64,000 bases of DNA from Pseudomonas tensinigenes (GTDB lineage Bacteria > Pseudomonadota > Gammaproteobacteria > Pseudomonadales > Pseudomonadaceae): assembly GCF_014268445.2 (NCBI RefSeq), contig NZ_CP077089.1, forward strand, positions 1,543,501 to 1,607,500, read 5' to 3'. Of this stretch, positions 34,928 to 44,100 are shown piece by piece; within the stretch, counting starts at the first letter, position 1; each line of letters opens with the position of its first letter. The notes below the pieces were generated by a model, which saw only the letters and a program-made list of their open reading frames with translations, made no database searches and was not told where the DNA came from. Made by a program: the position numbers and the translations under genes.

Positions 34928-37378
34928 ATGGCTGACTATTACACCCTGCTCACCAACGCAGGGATTGCCTACGAAACGGCGTGCAAGGCCGCGGGCACGC
35001 CGATCAAGTTGACGCAGATTTCCGTCGGTGACGGCGGCGAGGGCGGGGTCTACAACCCGGCCGCGACCGCCACTGCGCTGAAACGCGAAGTCTGGCGCGG
35101 GCCGCTCAATGCGTTGTTCCAGGACGAGAAAAATCCGAGCTGGCTGCTCGCCGAAGTGACCATTCCGCCGGATGTCGGCGGCTGGTATGTGCGAGAGGCG
35201 GGGCTTTGGACTGATACCGGGATTCTTTACGCCATCGTCAAATATCCGGAGTCGTTCAAACCGGTTCTGGCCACGTCGGGTTCGGGGAAAGAGTTCTACA
35301 TTCGCTCGATTTTCGAGACGAGTAATGCGTCGCTGGTGACGTTGTTGATTGATGACACCGTTGTTAAAGCCACCCGTGCCTGGGTCATGAGTTATCTCGC
35401 CGAAGAACTCGGCAAGCTCGATGGCAAGCAGTCGGTGCGTGTTGCTGCGACTGGCAATGTCGTGTTGAACGGTGCGCAGCAGATTGATGGTGTGGCAGTG
35501 ATTGCCGGTGACCGTGTGCTGCTGGCGAATCAGACCCTGGCCAAGGATAACGGCCTGTGGATTGTCGCGAACGGCGACTGGGTGCGGGCAACCGATGCCA
35601 ACAGCAGCGCCAAGGTCACGCCGGGCCTGACGGTCATGGTCGAGGAGGGCACAGCAAATGGAGATTCGTTGTGGCACCTGACCACCAATGCGCCGATCAC
35701 CCTCGGCACCACGACGCTGACGTTCAAGATGCTCGCGGGGCGCACCGGGATTGCTGCCGGGACATACAAAAGTCTCACGGTGGATGAATATGGCCGGGCG
35801 ACGGCGGGTGCGAATCCTGAGACGCTGGCCGGATTTGGCATCAAGGATTCGTACACCAAGGCTGAAGTTGAAGCGCTGATTGCCAAGGCGTCGGCGTTGC
35901 CGGTGGGTTCGATTGTCGCGTTCCCGGTTGATGCACCACCACCGGGCTTTCTGGAGCTGGATAACAGCGTCAAGAGCAGCGCGACTTACCCGGACTTGAG
36001 CGCTTATCTGGGTAGCAGGTTCAACAAGGGGGATGAGGGGGTTGGTAATTTCCGTTTGCCGGAGGCGCGCGGGGAGTTTTTGCGCGGCTGGGATCATGGG
36101 CGCGGAGTGGATGTCGAGCGAACTATTGGCAGCCAACAGGCCGCTACGGCGGTTTGCGCGGGGGATGCCACGAAAACATCGCAAGTAGTGGGCAGTTTTT
36201 ATAACACGCAGGATGACAATGCAGCAGCCTTCAAAGCCCGATTGAATTCAGATGGTGATGCCTCCCTTGCAGGTATTTCGCTGTCCTACGCCGCAGCTAC
36301 CGGCAGCAACGACATTGCGAATACGGCAATCACTGTCCGTCCGCGCAACATCGCCGTCATGTGGTGCATCAAAGCCTGGAACGCCCCGGTCAATCAGGGA
36401 ACCATCGATGTCGCCGCACTGGCCAAGGAAGTAGAACGGCTCAAATCCTCCGTTCCGGTTGGTGCTGTTCTGGCATTCCCGACAGGCATCGTCGCACCCG
36501 GTTATCTGGAGCTGGACGGCAGTGTGCAGAGCATTGCGACTTATCCGGATCTGGCCGCCTATCTCGGCACTGTCTATAACAAAGGCAATGAAGGCGCGGG
36601 TAACTTCCGATTGCCGGAATCGCGCGGTGAGTTCCTGCGCGGCTGGGATCATGGGCGTGGAATAGACGTCGGACGAAACGTCGGCAGCTATCAGGCCGGT
36701 ACCAAGACTCAGGGCGACAACGGGGATGCACCAGCTGTTCAAGGCATTGGCAACTCCAATGCTATCGACGCAGATCCGGCACCTGACTTCACAGGCGATA
36801 TCTACTACACAACCACGGGTGCAATCGCCCAAAGCTTCAGCGGTTCTTACTGGAAAACCGTGCGCCCACGCAACCTCGCCGTCATGTGGTGTATCAAAGC
36901 CTGGAACGCTCCGATCAATCAGGGAAACATCGATATCACTGCGCTGGCGACTCTGGCGCAACAAGCTTCCGAAAGCAATCAAGGCACAGCAAAAATCGCC
37001 ACCCAAGCCCAGACAGACGCGGGCACTGATGACAAAGCTGTAGTCACCCCCAAAAAAATGCGTTGGGGGTTTTCAATTGGCATTTCTGAGAACCTGGGCA
37101 GTAGCTACGTTGTATTTCCGACGTGGCTCGGAGGATTGATCATTCAGTGGGGAATGACGAACGCAATCGCATCCGGCGCAAATTACCTCCAGGCCTTTCC
37201 GGTAGCGTTCCCGTTGTTCGTGCCAGCAGTGTTTACGACTTATCCCAATGCTGCAGTGGATGCGCCGACAGGCTCGACCTATATCGGGCAGGTTCGAGCT
37301 CAGAGTAGGGCGAACGTGACCATTCGCAACATTGGCCCCACCCCGGCACAATTTTATTTTCTGGCTATCGGCCGTTGA
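34928..37378 (+). CDS. Tailocin A tail fibre with duplicated collar domain
   Basis: An 816-residue P2 gpH-type fibre that recognises the target cell. The N-terminal attachment domain (residues 1-160) has YYTLLTNAGIAYETACKAAG and WYVREAGLWTDTGILYAIVK. A shaft follows, then two homologous collar units at about residues 324-491 and 509-665, each with GNFRLPE(A/S)RGEFLRGWDHG and ending RPRN(I/L)AVMWCIKAWN. The last 150 residues (FPTWLGGLIIQWGMTNAIAS) form a tip domain related to that of fibre B4. Confidence 0.92.
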   Translation: MADYYTLLTNAGIAYETACKAAGTPIKLTQISVGDGGEGGVYNPAATATALKREVWRGPLNALFQDEKNPSWLLAEVTIPPDVGGWYVREAGLWTDTGILYAIVKYPESFKPVLATSGSGKEFYIRSIFETSNASLVTLLIDDTVVKATRAWVMSYLAEELGKLDGKQSVRVAATGNVVLNGAQQIDGVAVIAGDRVLLANQTLAKDNGLWIVANGDWVRATDANSSAKVTPGLTVMVEEGTANGDSLWHLTTNAPITLGTTTLTFKMLAGRTGIAAGTYKSLTVDEYGRATAGANPETLAGFGIKDSYTKAEVEALIAKASALPVGSIVAFPVDAPPPGFLELDNSVKSSATYPDLSAYLGSRFNKGDEGVGNFRLPEARGEFLRGWDHGRGVDVERTIGSQQAATAVCAGDATKTSQVVGSFYNTQDDNAAAFKARLNSDGDASLAGISLSYAAATGSNDIANTAITVRPRNIAVMWCIKAWNAPVNQGTIDVAALAKEVERLKSSVPVGAVLAFPTGIVAPGYLELDGSVQSIATYPDLAAYLGTVYNKGNEGAGNFRLPESRGEFLRGWDHGRGIDVGRNVGSYQAGTKTQGDNGDAPAVQGIGNSNAIDADPAPDFTGDIYYTTTGAIAQSFSGSYWKTVRPRNLAVMWCIKAWNAPINQGNIDITALATLAQQASESNQGTAKIATQAQTDAGTDDKAVVTPKKMRWGFSIGISENLGSSYVVFPTWLGGLIIQWGMTNAIASGANYLQAFPVAFPLFVPAVFTTYPNAAVDAPTGSTYIGQVRAQSRANVTIRNIGPTPAQFYFLAIGR
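35897..36924 (+). repeat. Tandem duplication inside the tailocin A fibre gene
   Basis: Two diverged copies of one collar module, about 35897-36400 and 36452-36924, share the order VGxxxAFP, ATYPDL, GNFRLPExRGEFLRGWDHGRG and VRPRNxAVMWCIKAWNAPxNQG. The middle parts between these landmarks differ. Confidence 0.85.
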
Positions 37379-37404
37379 GGCCGAGAACCAGTCGAGGGTT
37401 AGCT

Positions 37405-37944
37405 ATGAAGTTCGCAACATTTAGTGAAACCGGTGAGTTGACCGGACGTTATGACTCGGCCCTTCACTCAGTCATTCCTGAACAAGCGGTCGAACTGAGC
37501 GATGAAGTTTTTCTCGCCACCAGAACCGATCAAACGGGTGAGTGGAGGCTGGTCGATGGCGAGGTCGTAAAAGTACCCTTTGCAATAGCTGAGCCGAATT
37601 ACCCCGAACTGTTCGCGAAAACGCGGTTCTTGCATGAAACACACGGTATCGCTATAGAGGGATTGAATATAGAAACATCTCGCGACAGCCAGGCGCTGAT
37701 CGCCAGCACAGGTCTGTCTGCCATTCTCGACCCCGAGTATCGCTGCAACTTCAAAACCCTCAATGGTTTTGTCGAGATCGGCGCCGAGCAGATTCTCGCC
37801 ATTGCCAAGGCTGTGCGCAGCCATGTCCAGGCCTGCTTTGATCGCGAACTGGATTTGCTCCGGGCCCTCGAGGCGCGAACTTATAAAGATGAAATGCTCG
37901 CTGAAGGTTGGCCGCTCTCGCCACCGATCACAGCGCATCAGTAA
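37405..37944 (+). CDS. Fibre-associated protein with DUF4376-like C-terminus
   Basis: A 179-residue protein starting MKFATFSETGELTGRYDSAL. The C-terminal half (LDPEYRCNFKTLNGFVEIGA, then AEQILAIAKAVRSHVQACFD) resembles DUF4376 domains found in phage fibre assembly proteins. It directly follows the fibre gene and probably helps fold or trimerise the fibre tip. Confidence 0.75.
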   Translation: MKFATFSETGELTGRYDSALHSVIPEQAVELSDEVFLATRTDQTGEWRLVDGEVVKVPFAIAEPNYPELFAKTRFLHETHGIAIEGLNIETSRDSQALIASTGLSAILDPEYRCNFKTLNGFVEIGAEQILAIAKAVRSHVQACFDRELDLLRALEARTYKDEMLAEGWPLSPPITAHQ

Positions 37945-37968
37945 ACGCCCCATTCTCTGGGGCGTTTT
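37945..37968 (+). terminator. Internal terminator after the first fibre chaperone
   Basis: CGCCCC and GGGGCG with a 7-base loop and four T residues, directly after the stop codon. Confidence 0.7.
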
Positions 37969-38029
37969 CATATCTGGCCACTCACGAGGGTGGTTTTAGA
38001 GTCGTCGTTAATCACACAAGGAAGAACCT

Positions 38030-38452
38030 ATGTTTTACGCACCCTCCACCGGCGGTTTTTACGATCCAGCCATCCATGCAGAAATTCCAGGCGATGCAGT
38101 TGAAATCTCGCGTGAGTACTGGCTTGAGTTAGTGAACGGGCTGTCTACCGGCAAGATGATTGTCATGAATGAAAATAACTATCCGGTGCTGATTGATCGG
38201 CCGGGGCCAACACCTGCGGAACTTGAGAGCATTGAGCGCTACTGGCGCAAACAGCAGATCGCACTCACTGATCCCGTGGTCAACCGTCATCGTGACGAGG
38301 TGGACCGTTGGCCAACCCAGCTGACCCCGGCGCAATACATCGAGTTGCAGAACTATCGCCACGTGCTGCGCATCTGGCCGGTCGGCGGTGAGTTGCCCTT
38401 GAGCGAACACCGCCCGGCTGCGCCGGAGTGGCTCGCTAGCCTGCCCGAATAA
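38030..38452 (+). CDS. Tail fibre assembly chaperone (Tfa)
   Basis: A 140-residue Tfa-like chaperone. The N-terminus MFYAPSTGGFYDPAIHAEIP and RPGPTPAELESIERYWRKQQ are classical; the C-terminus LRIWPVGGELP resembles other chaperones in this window. Tailocin A therefore has two chaperone-type genes for one fibre. Confidence 0.88.
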   Translation: MFYAPSTGGFYDPAIHAEIPGDAVEISREYWLELVNGLSTGKMIVMNENNYPVLIDRPGPTPAELESIERYWRKQQIALTDPVVNRHRDEVDRWPTQLTPAQYIELQNYRHVLRIWPVGGELPLSEHRPAAPEWLASLPE

Positions 38453-38480
38453 AAACGCCCCGCATTGTCGGGGCGTTTTC
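38451..38480 (+). terminator. Internal terminator after tfa of tailocin A
   Basis: AAAACGCCCC and CGGGGCGTTTT around a 7-base loop, immediately after the tfa stop and before the sheath operon segment. Confidence 0.8.
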
Positions 38481-38536
38481 TTGTCCCCCCAAGCCCCTCC
38501 CGTAGAGGGGCTTGGCCGTTTATGGAGAAACGAAAA

Positions 38537-38722
38537 ATGGCAACCCGCCAAACCTACACCGTGCTCGTCCCATTCCCCACCGGCGGTGGGCACTGGTCGA
38601 GCATCGGTCAAGACCTTGATCTGCTCGACGTCGAGGCCAGTGCCTTGCACTTCGCCGGTCGACTGGAACTGAAAACCCCAACCACCCAGGCCAAAAAGGC
38701 CGCTGCCAAGAAGGCTGACTGA
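38537..38722 (+). CDS. Small protein before the tailocin A sheath
   Basis: A 61-residue protein starting MATRQTYTVLVPFPTGGGHW and ending in a lysine/alanine-rich tail (KKAAAKKAD). It occupies the same place as the gp38-like small gene before the sheath of tailocin B. An upstream ATG at 38522 is possible. Function unknown; the conserved position suggests a tail assembly role. Confidence 0.7.
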   Translation: MATRQTYTVLVPFPTGGGHWSSIGQDLDLLDVEASALHFAGRLELKTPTTQAKKAAAKKAD

Positions 38723-38724
38723 AC

Positions 38725-39891
38725 ATGGCTGAGGTTCTGAACTTCGAGCACAACGGCATTACCGTCAATGCCACCGAATCCCCCGAGGCCATGGGTGGCC
38801 TGGGTGATAACGTCATCGGTCTGGTCGGCACTGCGCCGAAAGCCGATCCGCTGATTCCGCGCAACGCACCGTTCCGCATCAACAGCTTCACCACCCACGC
38901 GCTGCTCGATCCGACCGGTTCCGAAGAAGGCACCCTGTATCACGCGGTTTACCAGATCCTCAAAGTGGTCAAGGTGCCGGTCTACGTGGTGATCGTCGAA
39001 GCGGGCGCGACCCCGGCCGACACCGTTAACGCAGTGATCGGCGGCGTCGATCCAACCACCGGCCGCAAGCTCGGTCTGGCGGCGCTGGGCAGCGTTCCGG
39101 AAGACCTGACCATCATCGGCGCACCGGGCTTCACCGGCACCAAAGCGGTGGCCAGCGAGTTCGCCTCGTTCGGCAAGCGCATCAAGGCCCGGGTGGTGCT
39201 GGACGGCAAGGACGCTTCGGTTGCCGATCAAGTGCTGTACAGCCAGGAACTGGGCGCCGCCGATCTCGGTTTCGACCGCTGCCTGGTAGTGCACAACTTG
39301 CCAGCGGTGTACTCGAAAGCAGCGAAGAAAAACGTTTTCCTGTCGCCTTCCAGTCTGGCGATTGCCGCACTGGCCAAGGTCAAGCAGTGGGAGAGCCCGG
39401 GCAATCAGGTGACCTACGCCGAAGACGTGTCGCGGGTCGTTGAATACAACATTCTCGACACCTCCACCGAAGGCGATCTGCTTAACCGCTACGGCGTCAG
39501 CTACTACGCCCGCACCGTGCTTGGCGGCTTCTCGCTGCTGGGTAACCGCTCGATCACCGGCAAGTTCATCAGCTACGTCGGCCTCGAAGATGCGATCAGC
39601 CGCAAGCTGGTCAAGGCGGGCCAGAAAGCCATGGCCAAGAACCTCACCAAGTCCTTCATGGATCAAGAGGTCAAGCGCATCAACGACTGGCTGCAAACCC
39701 TGGTCGCCGACGAAACCATCCCTGGCGGCAGCGTGTATCTGCACCCGGAACTGAACAGCGTCGAGAAGTACAAGAACGGCACCTGGTACGTGGTTATCGA
39801 CTACGGCCGCTACGCGCCGAACGAACACATGGTTTATCAACTCAACGCCCGCGACGAAATCATCGAGCAGTTCCTGGAGGACGTTCTCTAA
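38725..39891 (+). CDS. Tailocin A contractile sheath protein (FI)
   Basis: A 388-residue P2 FI-like sheath. ITVNATESPEAMGGLGDNVI at the N-terminus, LTIIGAPGFTG in the middle and the C-terminal NDWLQTLVADETIPGGSVY plus VVIDYGRYAPNEHMVYQLNA are typical of the R-pyocin family. The start overlaps nothing; the stop overlaps the tube gene start by one base (TAATG). Confidence 0.93.
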   Translation: MAEVLNFEHNGITVNATESPEAMGGLGDNVIGLVGTAPKADPLIPRNAPFRINSFTTHALLDPTGSEEGTLYHAVYQILKVVKVPVYVVIVEAGATPADTVNAVIGGVDPTTGRKLGLAALGSVPEDLTIIGAPGFTGTKAVASEFASFGKRIKARVVLDGKDASVADQVLYSQELGAADLGFDRCLVVHNLPAVYSKAAKKNVFLSPSSLAIAALAKVKQWESPGNQVTYAEDVSRVVEYNILDTSTEGDLLNRYGVSYYARTVLGGFSLLGNRSITGKFISYVGLEDAISRKLVKAGQKAMAKNLTKSFMDQEVKRINDWLQTLVADETIPGGSVYLHPELNSVEKYKNGTWYVVIDYGRYAPNEHMVYQLNARDEIIEQFLEDVL

Positions 39892-40397
39892 TGTTTACCA
39901 ACCGCGTAAGACAGGCCATCGCGGCCACCCTGCAAGGCCTGCCGTTGTCGGCGACTGTTGAAGAATTCACCCCGCCGAAAATTGAATTCGATGTGGAAGA
40001 GATGCGTGGCGGGCGCTTTATCGTTGAAGAAATGGCCAAGGGCGGCAAAGCGCTCAACGCCAAGCTGACCCTGCAAGGCCTCGGCGCCGAAGTCATGCTC
40101 GCACTGGGTGTGAAGCTGGGCGACGACATCCTGCTGAACGTGCGTGAAGCCGGTCAGGGTCAGGATGGCAACACCTGGTTCACCTACCACACCGTCGGCG
40201 GCAAGTTGAAGTCCCTCGAAGAAACTGCAGTGAAAATGGGTGAAAAACCCAAGACCAATCTGGAGCTGTCCTGCCGCACCTACAACCGCCTGGAAAACGG
40301 CGTACCGGTGATCGACATCGACGTGCGCACCCAGAAGTTTGTGCTCAACGGCGTCGACATCCTTGGTGATGCGCGTCGTGCGGTGCTGATGCCGTAA
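39891..40397 (+). CDS. Tailocin A tail tube protein (FII)
   Basis: A 168-residue P2 FII-like inner tube. VEEFTPPKIEFDVEEMRGGR and YHTVGGKLKSLEETAVKMGE are diagnostic. Coupled to the sheath gene by a TAATG overlap. Followed by a REP pair rather than by the next phage gene. Confidence 0.92.
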   Translation: MFTNRVRQAIAATLQGLPLSATVEEFTPPKIEFDVEEMRGGRFIVEEMAKGGKALNAKLTLQGLGAEVMLALGVKLGDDILLNVREAGQGQDGNTWFTYHTVGGKLKSLEETAVKMGEKPKTNLELSCRTYNRLENGVPVIDIDVRTQKFVLNGVDILGDARRAVLMP

Positions 40398-40416
40398 CCC
40401 GTTACACCGCAAAACC

Positions 40417-40506
40417 TGTGGGAGCGAGCCTGCTCGCGAAGCCTTTGGCACATTCAACATCAATGTGACTGAACCACCGCTTTCGCGAGCAGGCTCGCTC
40501 CCACAG
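40417..40506. repeat. REPIN between tube and assembly chaperone of tailocin A
   Basis: TGTGGGAGCGAGCCTGCTCG (40417-40436) faces CGCGAGCAGGCTCGCTCCCA (from 40484). It is the same element as in the core genome, placed in a 169-base gap between two phage-derived genes. Confidence 0.9.
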
Positions 40507-40566
40507 TGGGCCAGTGTGACTGGCAGAAATTGAGTAACCCCTCAAGAATCACCAAGGAATTCATAC

Positions 40567-41148
40567 ATGTCGTGGATGCCACCCCAGCATGACCTGTTGT
40601 CGCCGATCACCGGCGACGACGGTTCGCAGATCGAATCGATCCAGCTCAAACCACTGTTCTACGCCGCGCAAAAAGAAGCGCTGGAGCGCGCCGGCGATGA
40701 TGAAGACGATCAGTTCTTCGAACTGGCGCTGCTCGCCACCGGCCTGTCGGTCAAGGAACTCGACCAGCTCAAGCGCCCGGATTACGTCAGCATCGCCCAG
40801 TACGTGCACGAGATGTCGACACGTCCTGCGTCGTACTTTCTGGAGCAGGTCGAAGATGCGGAAAAATCCGCTGATCCCGATCAGGTGCAACTGCTGCAAC
40901 CGCTCGCCGTGACCGGCCGCACCGTGACTTCGCTGAGCCTGGAAATGCCCGTGCTGCGCGCGACCAAAGTGATGAAGAAACTGAAAACGGCCAAGGAACG
41001 CGCCGAGTTCATCACCGCCCATTGCACCGGCCTGATGATCCCCGATCTGGCCCTGATGACCGTCCCGGACTGGACGCAATTGCAGGTGCGCATCGACGAT
41101 TTTTTAAACCAGCCGGCGGCCTACTTTCGGAACGCGACATCGAAGTAA
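40567..41148 (+). CDS. Tailocin A tail assembly chaperone, zero-frame product
   Basis: A 193-residue protein in the position of PA0624/P2 gpE. Acidic N-terminus (AGDDEDDQFFELALLATG), then RPDYVSIAQYVHEMST, LRATKVMKKLKTAKERAEFI and PDWTQLQVRIDDFLNQPA. By analogy with gpG/gpGT in lambda, it coats the tape measure during tail assembly. Its 3' end carries a slippery site leading to a -1 extension. Confidence 0.85.
   Translation: MSWMPPQHDLLSPITGDDGSQIESIQLKPLFYAAQKEALERAGDDEDDQFFELALLATGLSVKELDQLKRPDYVSIAQYVHEMSTRPASYFLEQVEDAEKSADPDQVQLLQPLAVTGRTVTSLSLEMPVLRATKVMKKLKTAKERAEFITAHCTGLMIPDLALMTVPDWTQLQVRIDDFLNQPAAYFRNATSK
41100..41109 (+). promoter_or_regulatory. Slippery site for -1 frameshifting, tailocin A
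   Basis: In zero frame the bases read T TTT TTA AAC, giving two overlapping -1 heptamers, T TTT TTA (41100-41106) and T TTA AAC (41103-41109). A -1 slip joins 180 or 181 codons of the upstream gene to the 54-codon frame that ends at 41270. Confidence 0.85.
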
Positions 41149-41270
41149 TCCTCGATATCGTCCCGCTCATTTACCCGGTAAGTGAAGCGGAGATTCTGGA
41201 ATGGGACGCCGAAAAGGCGTTGCGCCGCTACGACATAGCGATCACTCGCCTTGGCGTGAAACAGGAGTAG
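41106..41270 (+). CDS. Tailocin A E'-type extension (reached by -1 frameshift)
   Basis: Read in the -1 frame from the slippery site, 54 codons give KPAGGLLSERDIEVILDIVP, LIYPVSEAEILEWDAEKALR and a short RYDIAITRLGV tail. This is the kind of sequence found in P2 gpE' and its relatives. It has no start codon with a Shine-Dalgarno of its own, so it is made as a fusion of about 234 residues (40567-41270). It ends 7 bases before the tape measure gene. Confidence 0.85.
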   Translation, partial: KPAGGLLSERDIEVILDIVPLIYPVSEAEILEWDAEKALRRYDIAITRLGVKQE

Positions 41271-41277
41271 AGCGGCA

Positions 41278-43503
41278 ATGGCAGAGAACAGATATGCGCT
41301 CACATACGCCGGTGAGAGCGGCAATACAACGGGCGGATTAACACTGCCCGACAACCTCGGAAAACCGCTGCAGGATTTGAACCTGACACTGGCCTTGGCA
41401 AGCGTGGATATTCGTTTGCTGACCCAAGAGCAGATCAAGCTGCGCGAACTGTTGGTCAGCCAGCGATCGCTATTCAAGGTTGTGGCAGCAGCCCCTGCTG
41501 CCAATAGTGAGCCGAAGTCAAAGCTCAAGGCGGAGGTCGAGCAGCGCTCACCCCCCAAAGCCATGCAAGCGACGATGGCACAGCAGACCTCTTTGTCTGA
41601 ACTCAACAGAGTTCTGAAACTGGATAAAGATCAGCTTGAGGCGCTTTCACAAGAAACCCTGAGGATGGCCAGCGAGAAACAGGTTGCTCCCAGTGGCGCC
41701 ACCGGCGTCGATCTGCTGCAGGTGCAACTGGCTGCGGCCAAGTCGGGGGTGGGTGAAGGCCTTCAACCCGAGCTTAAAGTTGCCGCCTTGACCGACTTCG
41801 CTCGTGACGCGGCGATCAACGCTTCGGCGTTCGGCGTTGATGTGAAAACAGCCAGCGAGATGATGCTGGCCTGGCAATCCGCGATGAACCTTGATCGTGG
41901 CAAGAGCCAAACCCTGGCAGATGCGACCAACTATCTGGGGCACAGCACGCTGGACGCGACATCGGCGGACATCGGCTCGGTCGTACAGAATGTTGGTGAA
42001 AAAGCCGTCGCTGGCGGACTCACGCCGGAGCAGGTCGCGGCACTGGCCGCAGCGTTTTTGAACAGCGGTGTCGACAAGTCCGCAGCGGGAGCCGGGCTCA
42101 ACAGTCTGATGACGGTGCTAGCCAAGGCCGATACGGCCACGGATGAGCAGCGCACTGCCTGGGCTTCGCTGGGCAATGGACTGGGGCCGGAGGCAGTCGC
42201 CACTGGCATGAAGACCGATGCGTCGGCGACCATCATCAAGGTCATGGAAGCCCTCAAGGACAAGAAGCCCGAAGAGAAGGACGCTTTGACCAAGACCCTC
42301 TTCAGTGGCAACGACGCCATTCTCAAGTTGCTGAAAAAACCTGAGGACGTGACCAAGGCGTTCAGTCTGCTGACTGTGCCGAATCCCGAAGCCCCGTCGA
42401 AGCTCGATTACGCCGGGTCAGTTGCCAAAGACGCTGAGCAATTGGGGGGCACCTCGCAAGGACGCGTCAATGCGCTGGACGCCAGTGTCACGCGGTTGTC
42501 TACGGCCGCTGGCGGCGCACTTACCAATGCGTTCGATGTTGTGGTGGTCTCTCTGGATGCTGTCGCCAGTGGCATGGCCCGTTTTGCCGAGGAGCAACCC
42601 AGGGCGACGGCGGCGCTGCTAATGTTGGGCGGCGTTATTGCCTTGTCCCGGGGCGCGCAAATCAAAGCCGCCACGACCTCGATCATTCGCGGTGCGGCGA
42701 CAAAATTGCTGACGACGGCAGGCGCCGGTCCTCTTATTGATGTTCTGGATCAGCCTGCCAGCGCTGGCGACACCGGCAAGCCCGACAAGTCCGCCAAACC
42801 CGACAAACCCGACAAGCCTGAAAAAACTGACAAACCCGAAAAAAACGGCAAGCCCAAAAAGCGCCGAAACCCGGCCAAACCCAAAGCCTCCGTCAACCTC
42901 CCATCTGTCGAGCCGCTAGCACCAGAGCAACCACGCCCGACATTGCGCAGCCGTTTCACCGACGCCAAATCCCTGGCCAAGGGATTCAGCAAAACCAATG
43001 CACTGCTGACCGTGGCCGCTGCGGCTCCCGATGTGTTGAAGGGGCTGGAGGAAGGCGATAACAAACTGGTCGGCGGTGCGCTGGGTTCAGCCGGCGGCAG
43101 TCTGGCCGGTGGTTATGCCGGTGCGGTTGCCGGCGCGATGATCGGCAGTTTCATTCCCGTCATCGGCACGGCCATCGGTGGTGTGGTGGGCGGCATCGTC
43201 GGCAGTACGATGGGCAGCATGGGCGGTTCTTGGCTCGGTGAAAAACTGGCACCGGCCTCCGACAAACTCGCCCCGCCGGCAGACGTCGCCAAAGAACTGC
43301 CGAGCGCGCAGACGCAAAACCAGCAGGTGAGCTTTTCACCGTTGATCCAGGTCACCTGTCCGGCTCCGGACACGGCTGAACAAATCCGCACAATCATCGG
43401 GCAGCAACTGAGTGGACAATTCCACGGCCAGTTCCTGCCGCTGTTGACCAACAACCCACTCGCCACCCGCCGTGATGCAGCCCTGACCGATGGAGCCGCC
43501 TGA
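41278..43503 (+). CDS. Tailocin A tape measure protein
   Basis: A 741-residue protein in the tape-measure position (PA0625/P2 gpT) that sets tail length and guides tube growth. Long Ala/Leu/Lys-rich helical region (residues 1-440), a hydrophobic segment, a low-complexity Lys/Pro/Asp linker near residues 500-535 (repeats of KPDK/PEK), then a glycine-rich membrane-like region (GGALGSAGGSLAGGYAGAVA). The end overlaps gpU by one base. Confidence 0.9.
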   Translation: MAENRYALTYAGESGNTTGGLTLPDNLGKPLQDLNLTLALASVDIRLLTQEQIKLRELLVSQRSLFKVVAAAPAANSEPKSKLKAEVEQRSPPKAMQATMAQQTSLSELNRVLKLDKDQLEALSQETLRMASEKQVAPSGATGVDLLQVQLAAAKSGVGEGLQPELKVAALTDFARDAAINASAFGVDVKTASEMMLAWQSAMNLDRGKSQTLADATNYLGHSTLDATSADIGSVVQNVGEKAVAGGLTPEQVAALAAAFLNSGVDKSAAGAGLNSLMTVLAKADTATDEQRTAWASLGNGLGPEAVATGMKTDASATIIKVMEALKDKKPEEKDALTKTLFSGNDAILKLLKKPEDVTKAFSLLTVPNPEAPSKLDYAGSVAKDAEQLGGTSQGRVNALDASVTRLSTAAGGALTNAFDVVVVSLDAVASGMARFAEEQPRATAALLMLGGVIALSRGAQIKAATTSIIRGAATKLLTTAGAGPLIDVLDQPASAGDTGKPDKSAKPDKPDKPEKTDKPEKNGKPKKRRNPAKPKASVNLPSVEPLAPEQPRPTLRSRFTDAKSLAKGFSKTNALLTVAAAAPDVLKGLEEGDNKLVGGALGSAGGSLAGGYAGAVAGAMIGSFIPVIGTAIGGVVGGIVGSTMGSMGGSWLGEKLAPASDKLAPPADVAKELPSAQTQNQQVSFSPLIQVTCPAPDTAEQIRTIIGQQLSGQFHGQFLPLLTNNPLATRRDAALTDGAA

Positions 43504-43886
43504 TGAAACAACAAATGGCATTAGGCAGTTTCATCTTCGGCCTCTCGCGCCAATTTGCGTACCACACGTTGTTGCGCAAGTCCGATGGCGGCTGGACGGA
43601 AATACAGATCCTCACCAGCAAACCGAAATCCAGCCAGACCGGCCAGAAGCCGGAAACCCTGACCATCACCGGCAAATCGATGTACGCCGTGGCCATGGAT
43701 CGGCTCGATGAGTTGCGCGCCTTGCAGGCGCTGCGTATTCCGCTGCCGCTGATCGATGGCATTGGTCGCAACTGGGGTCTGTGGCGGATCAACAACGTTC
43801 AGGAAACCCAGACCCAGATCATCGATGACGGCACGGCGATGGTCGTCGATTGGGTCATCGAATTGGCGGAGTTCAACAATGCGTAA
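43503..43886 (+). CDS. Tailocin A gpU-like tail protein
   Basis: A 127-residue P2 gpU homologue. MALGSFIFGLSRQFAYHTLL, GIGRNWGLWRINNVQETQTQ and MVVDWVIELAEFNNA are diagnostic. It probably completes the tail end. It overlaps gpX by eight bases. Confidence 0.9.
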   Translation: MKQQMALGSFIFGLSRQFAYHTLLRKSDGGWTEIQILTSKPKSSQTGQKPETLTITGKSMYAVAMDRLDELRALQALRIPLPLIDGIGRNWGLWRINNVQETQTQIIDDGTAMVVDWVIELAEFNNA

Positions 43887-44091
43887 GGTTCGAAGCGTGG
43901 CCGGTGATTCGGTGAATCTGCTGCTCTACCGCGAAACCGGGCGCAGCGACGATGCCGCTGAAGAAGCCCTGTGGAAGCTCAACCCGACCCTGGCCGAGCA
44001 CGGCCCGGTTCTGCCCGCTGGCATCTGGGTCGTGCTGCCTGAACTCGACAGCAAACCTGCTGTGATCAAAGCGCTCACGGCCTGGGATTAA
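43879..44091 (+). CDS. Tailocin A gpX-like tail protein
   Basis: A 70-residue LysM-like P2 gpX homologue: VRSVAGDSVNLLLYRETGRS, then EEALWKLNPTLAEHGPVLPA. The start is the ATG at 43879, inside the end of gpU. It follows the normal U-X-D order. Confidence 0.88.
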   Translation: MRKVRSVAGDSVNLLLYRETGRSDDAAEEALWKLNPTLAEHGPVLPAGIWVVLPELDSKPAVIKALTAWD

Positions 44092-44100
44092 GGAGGTTGT

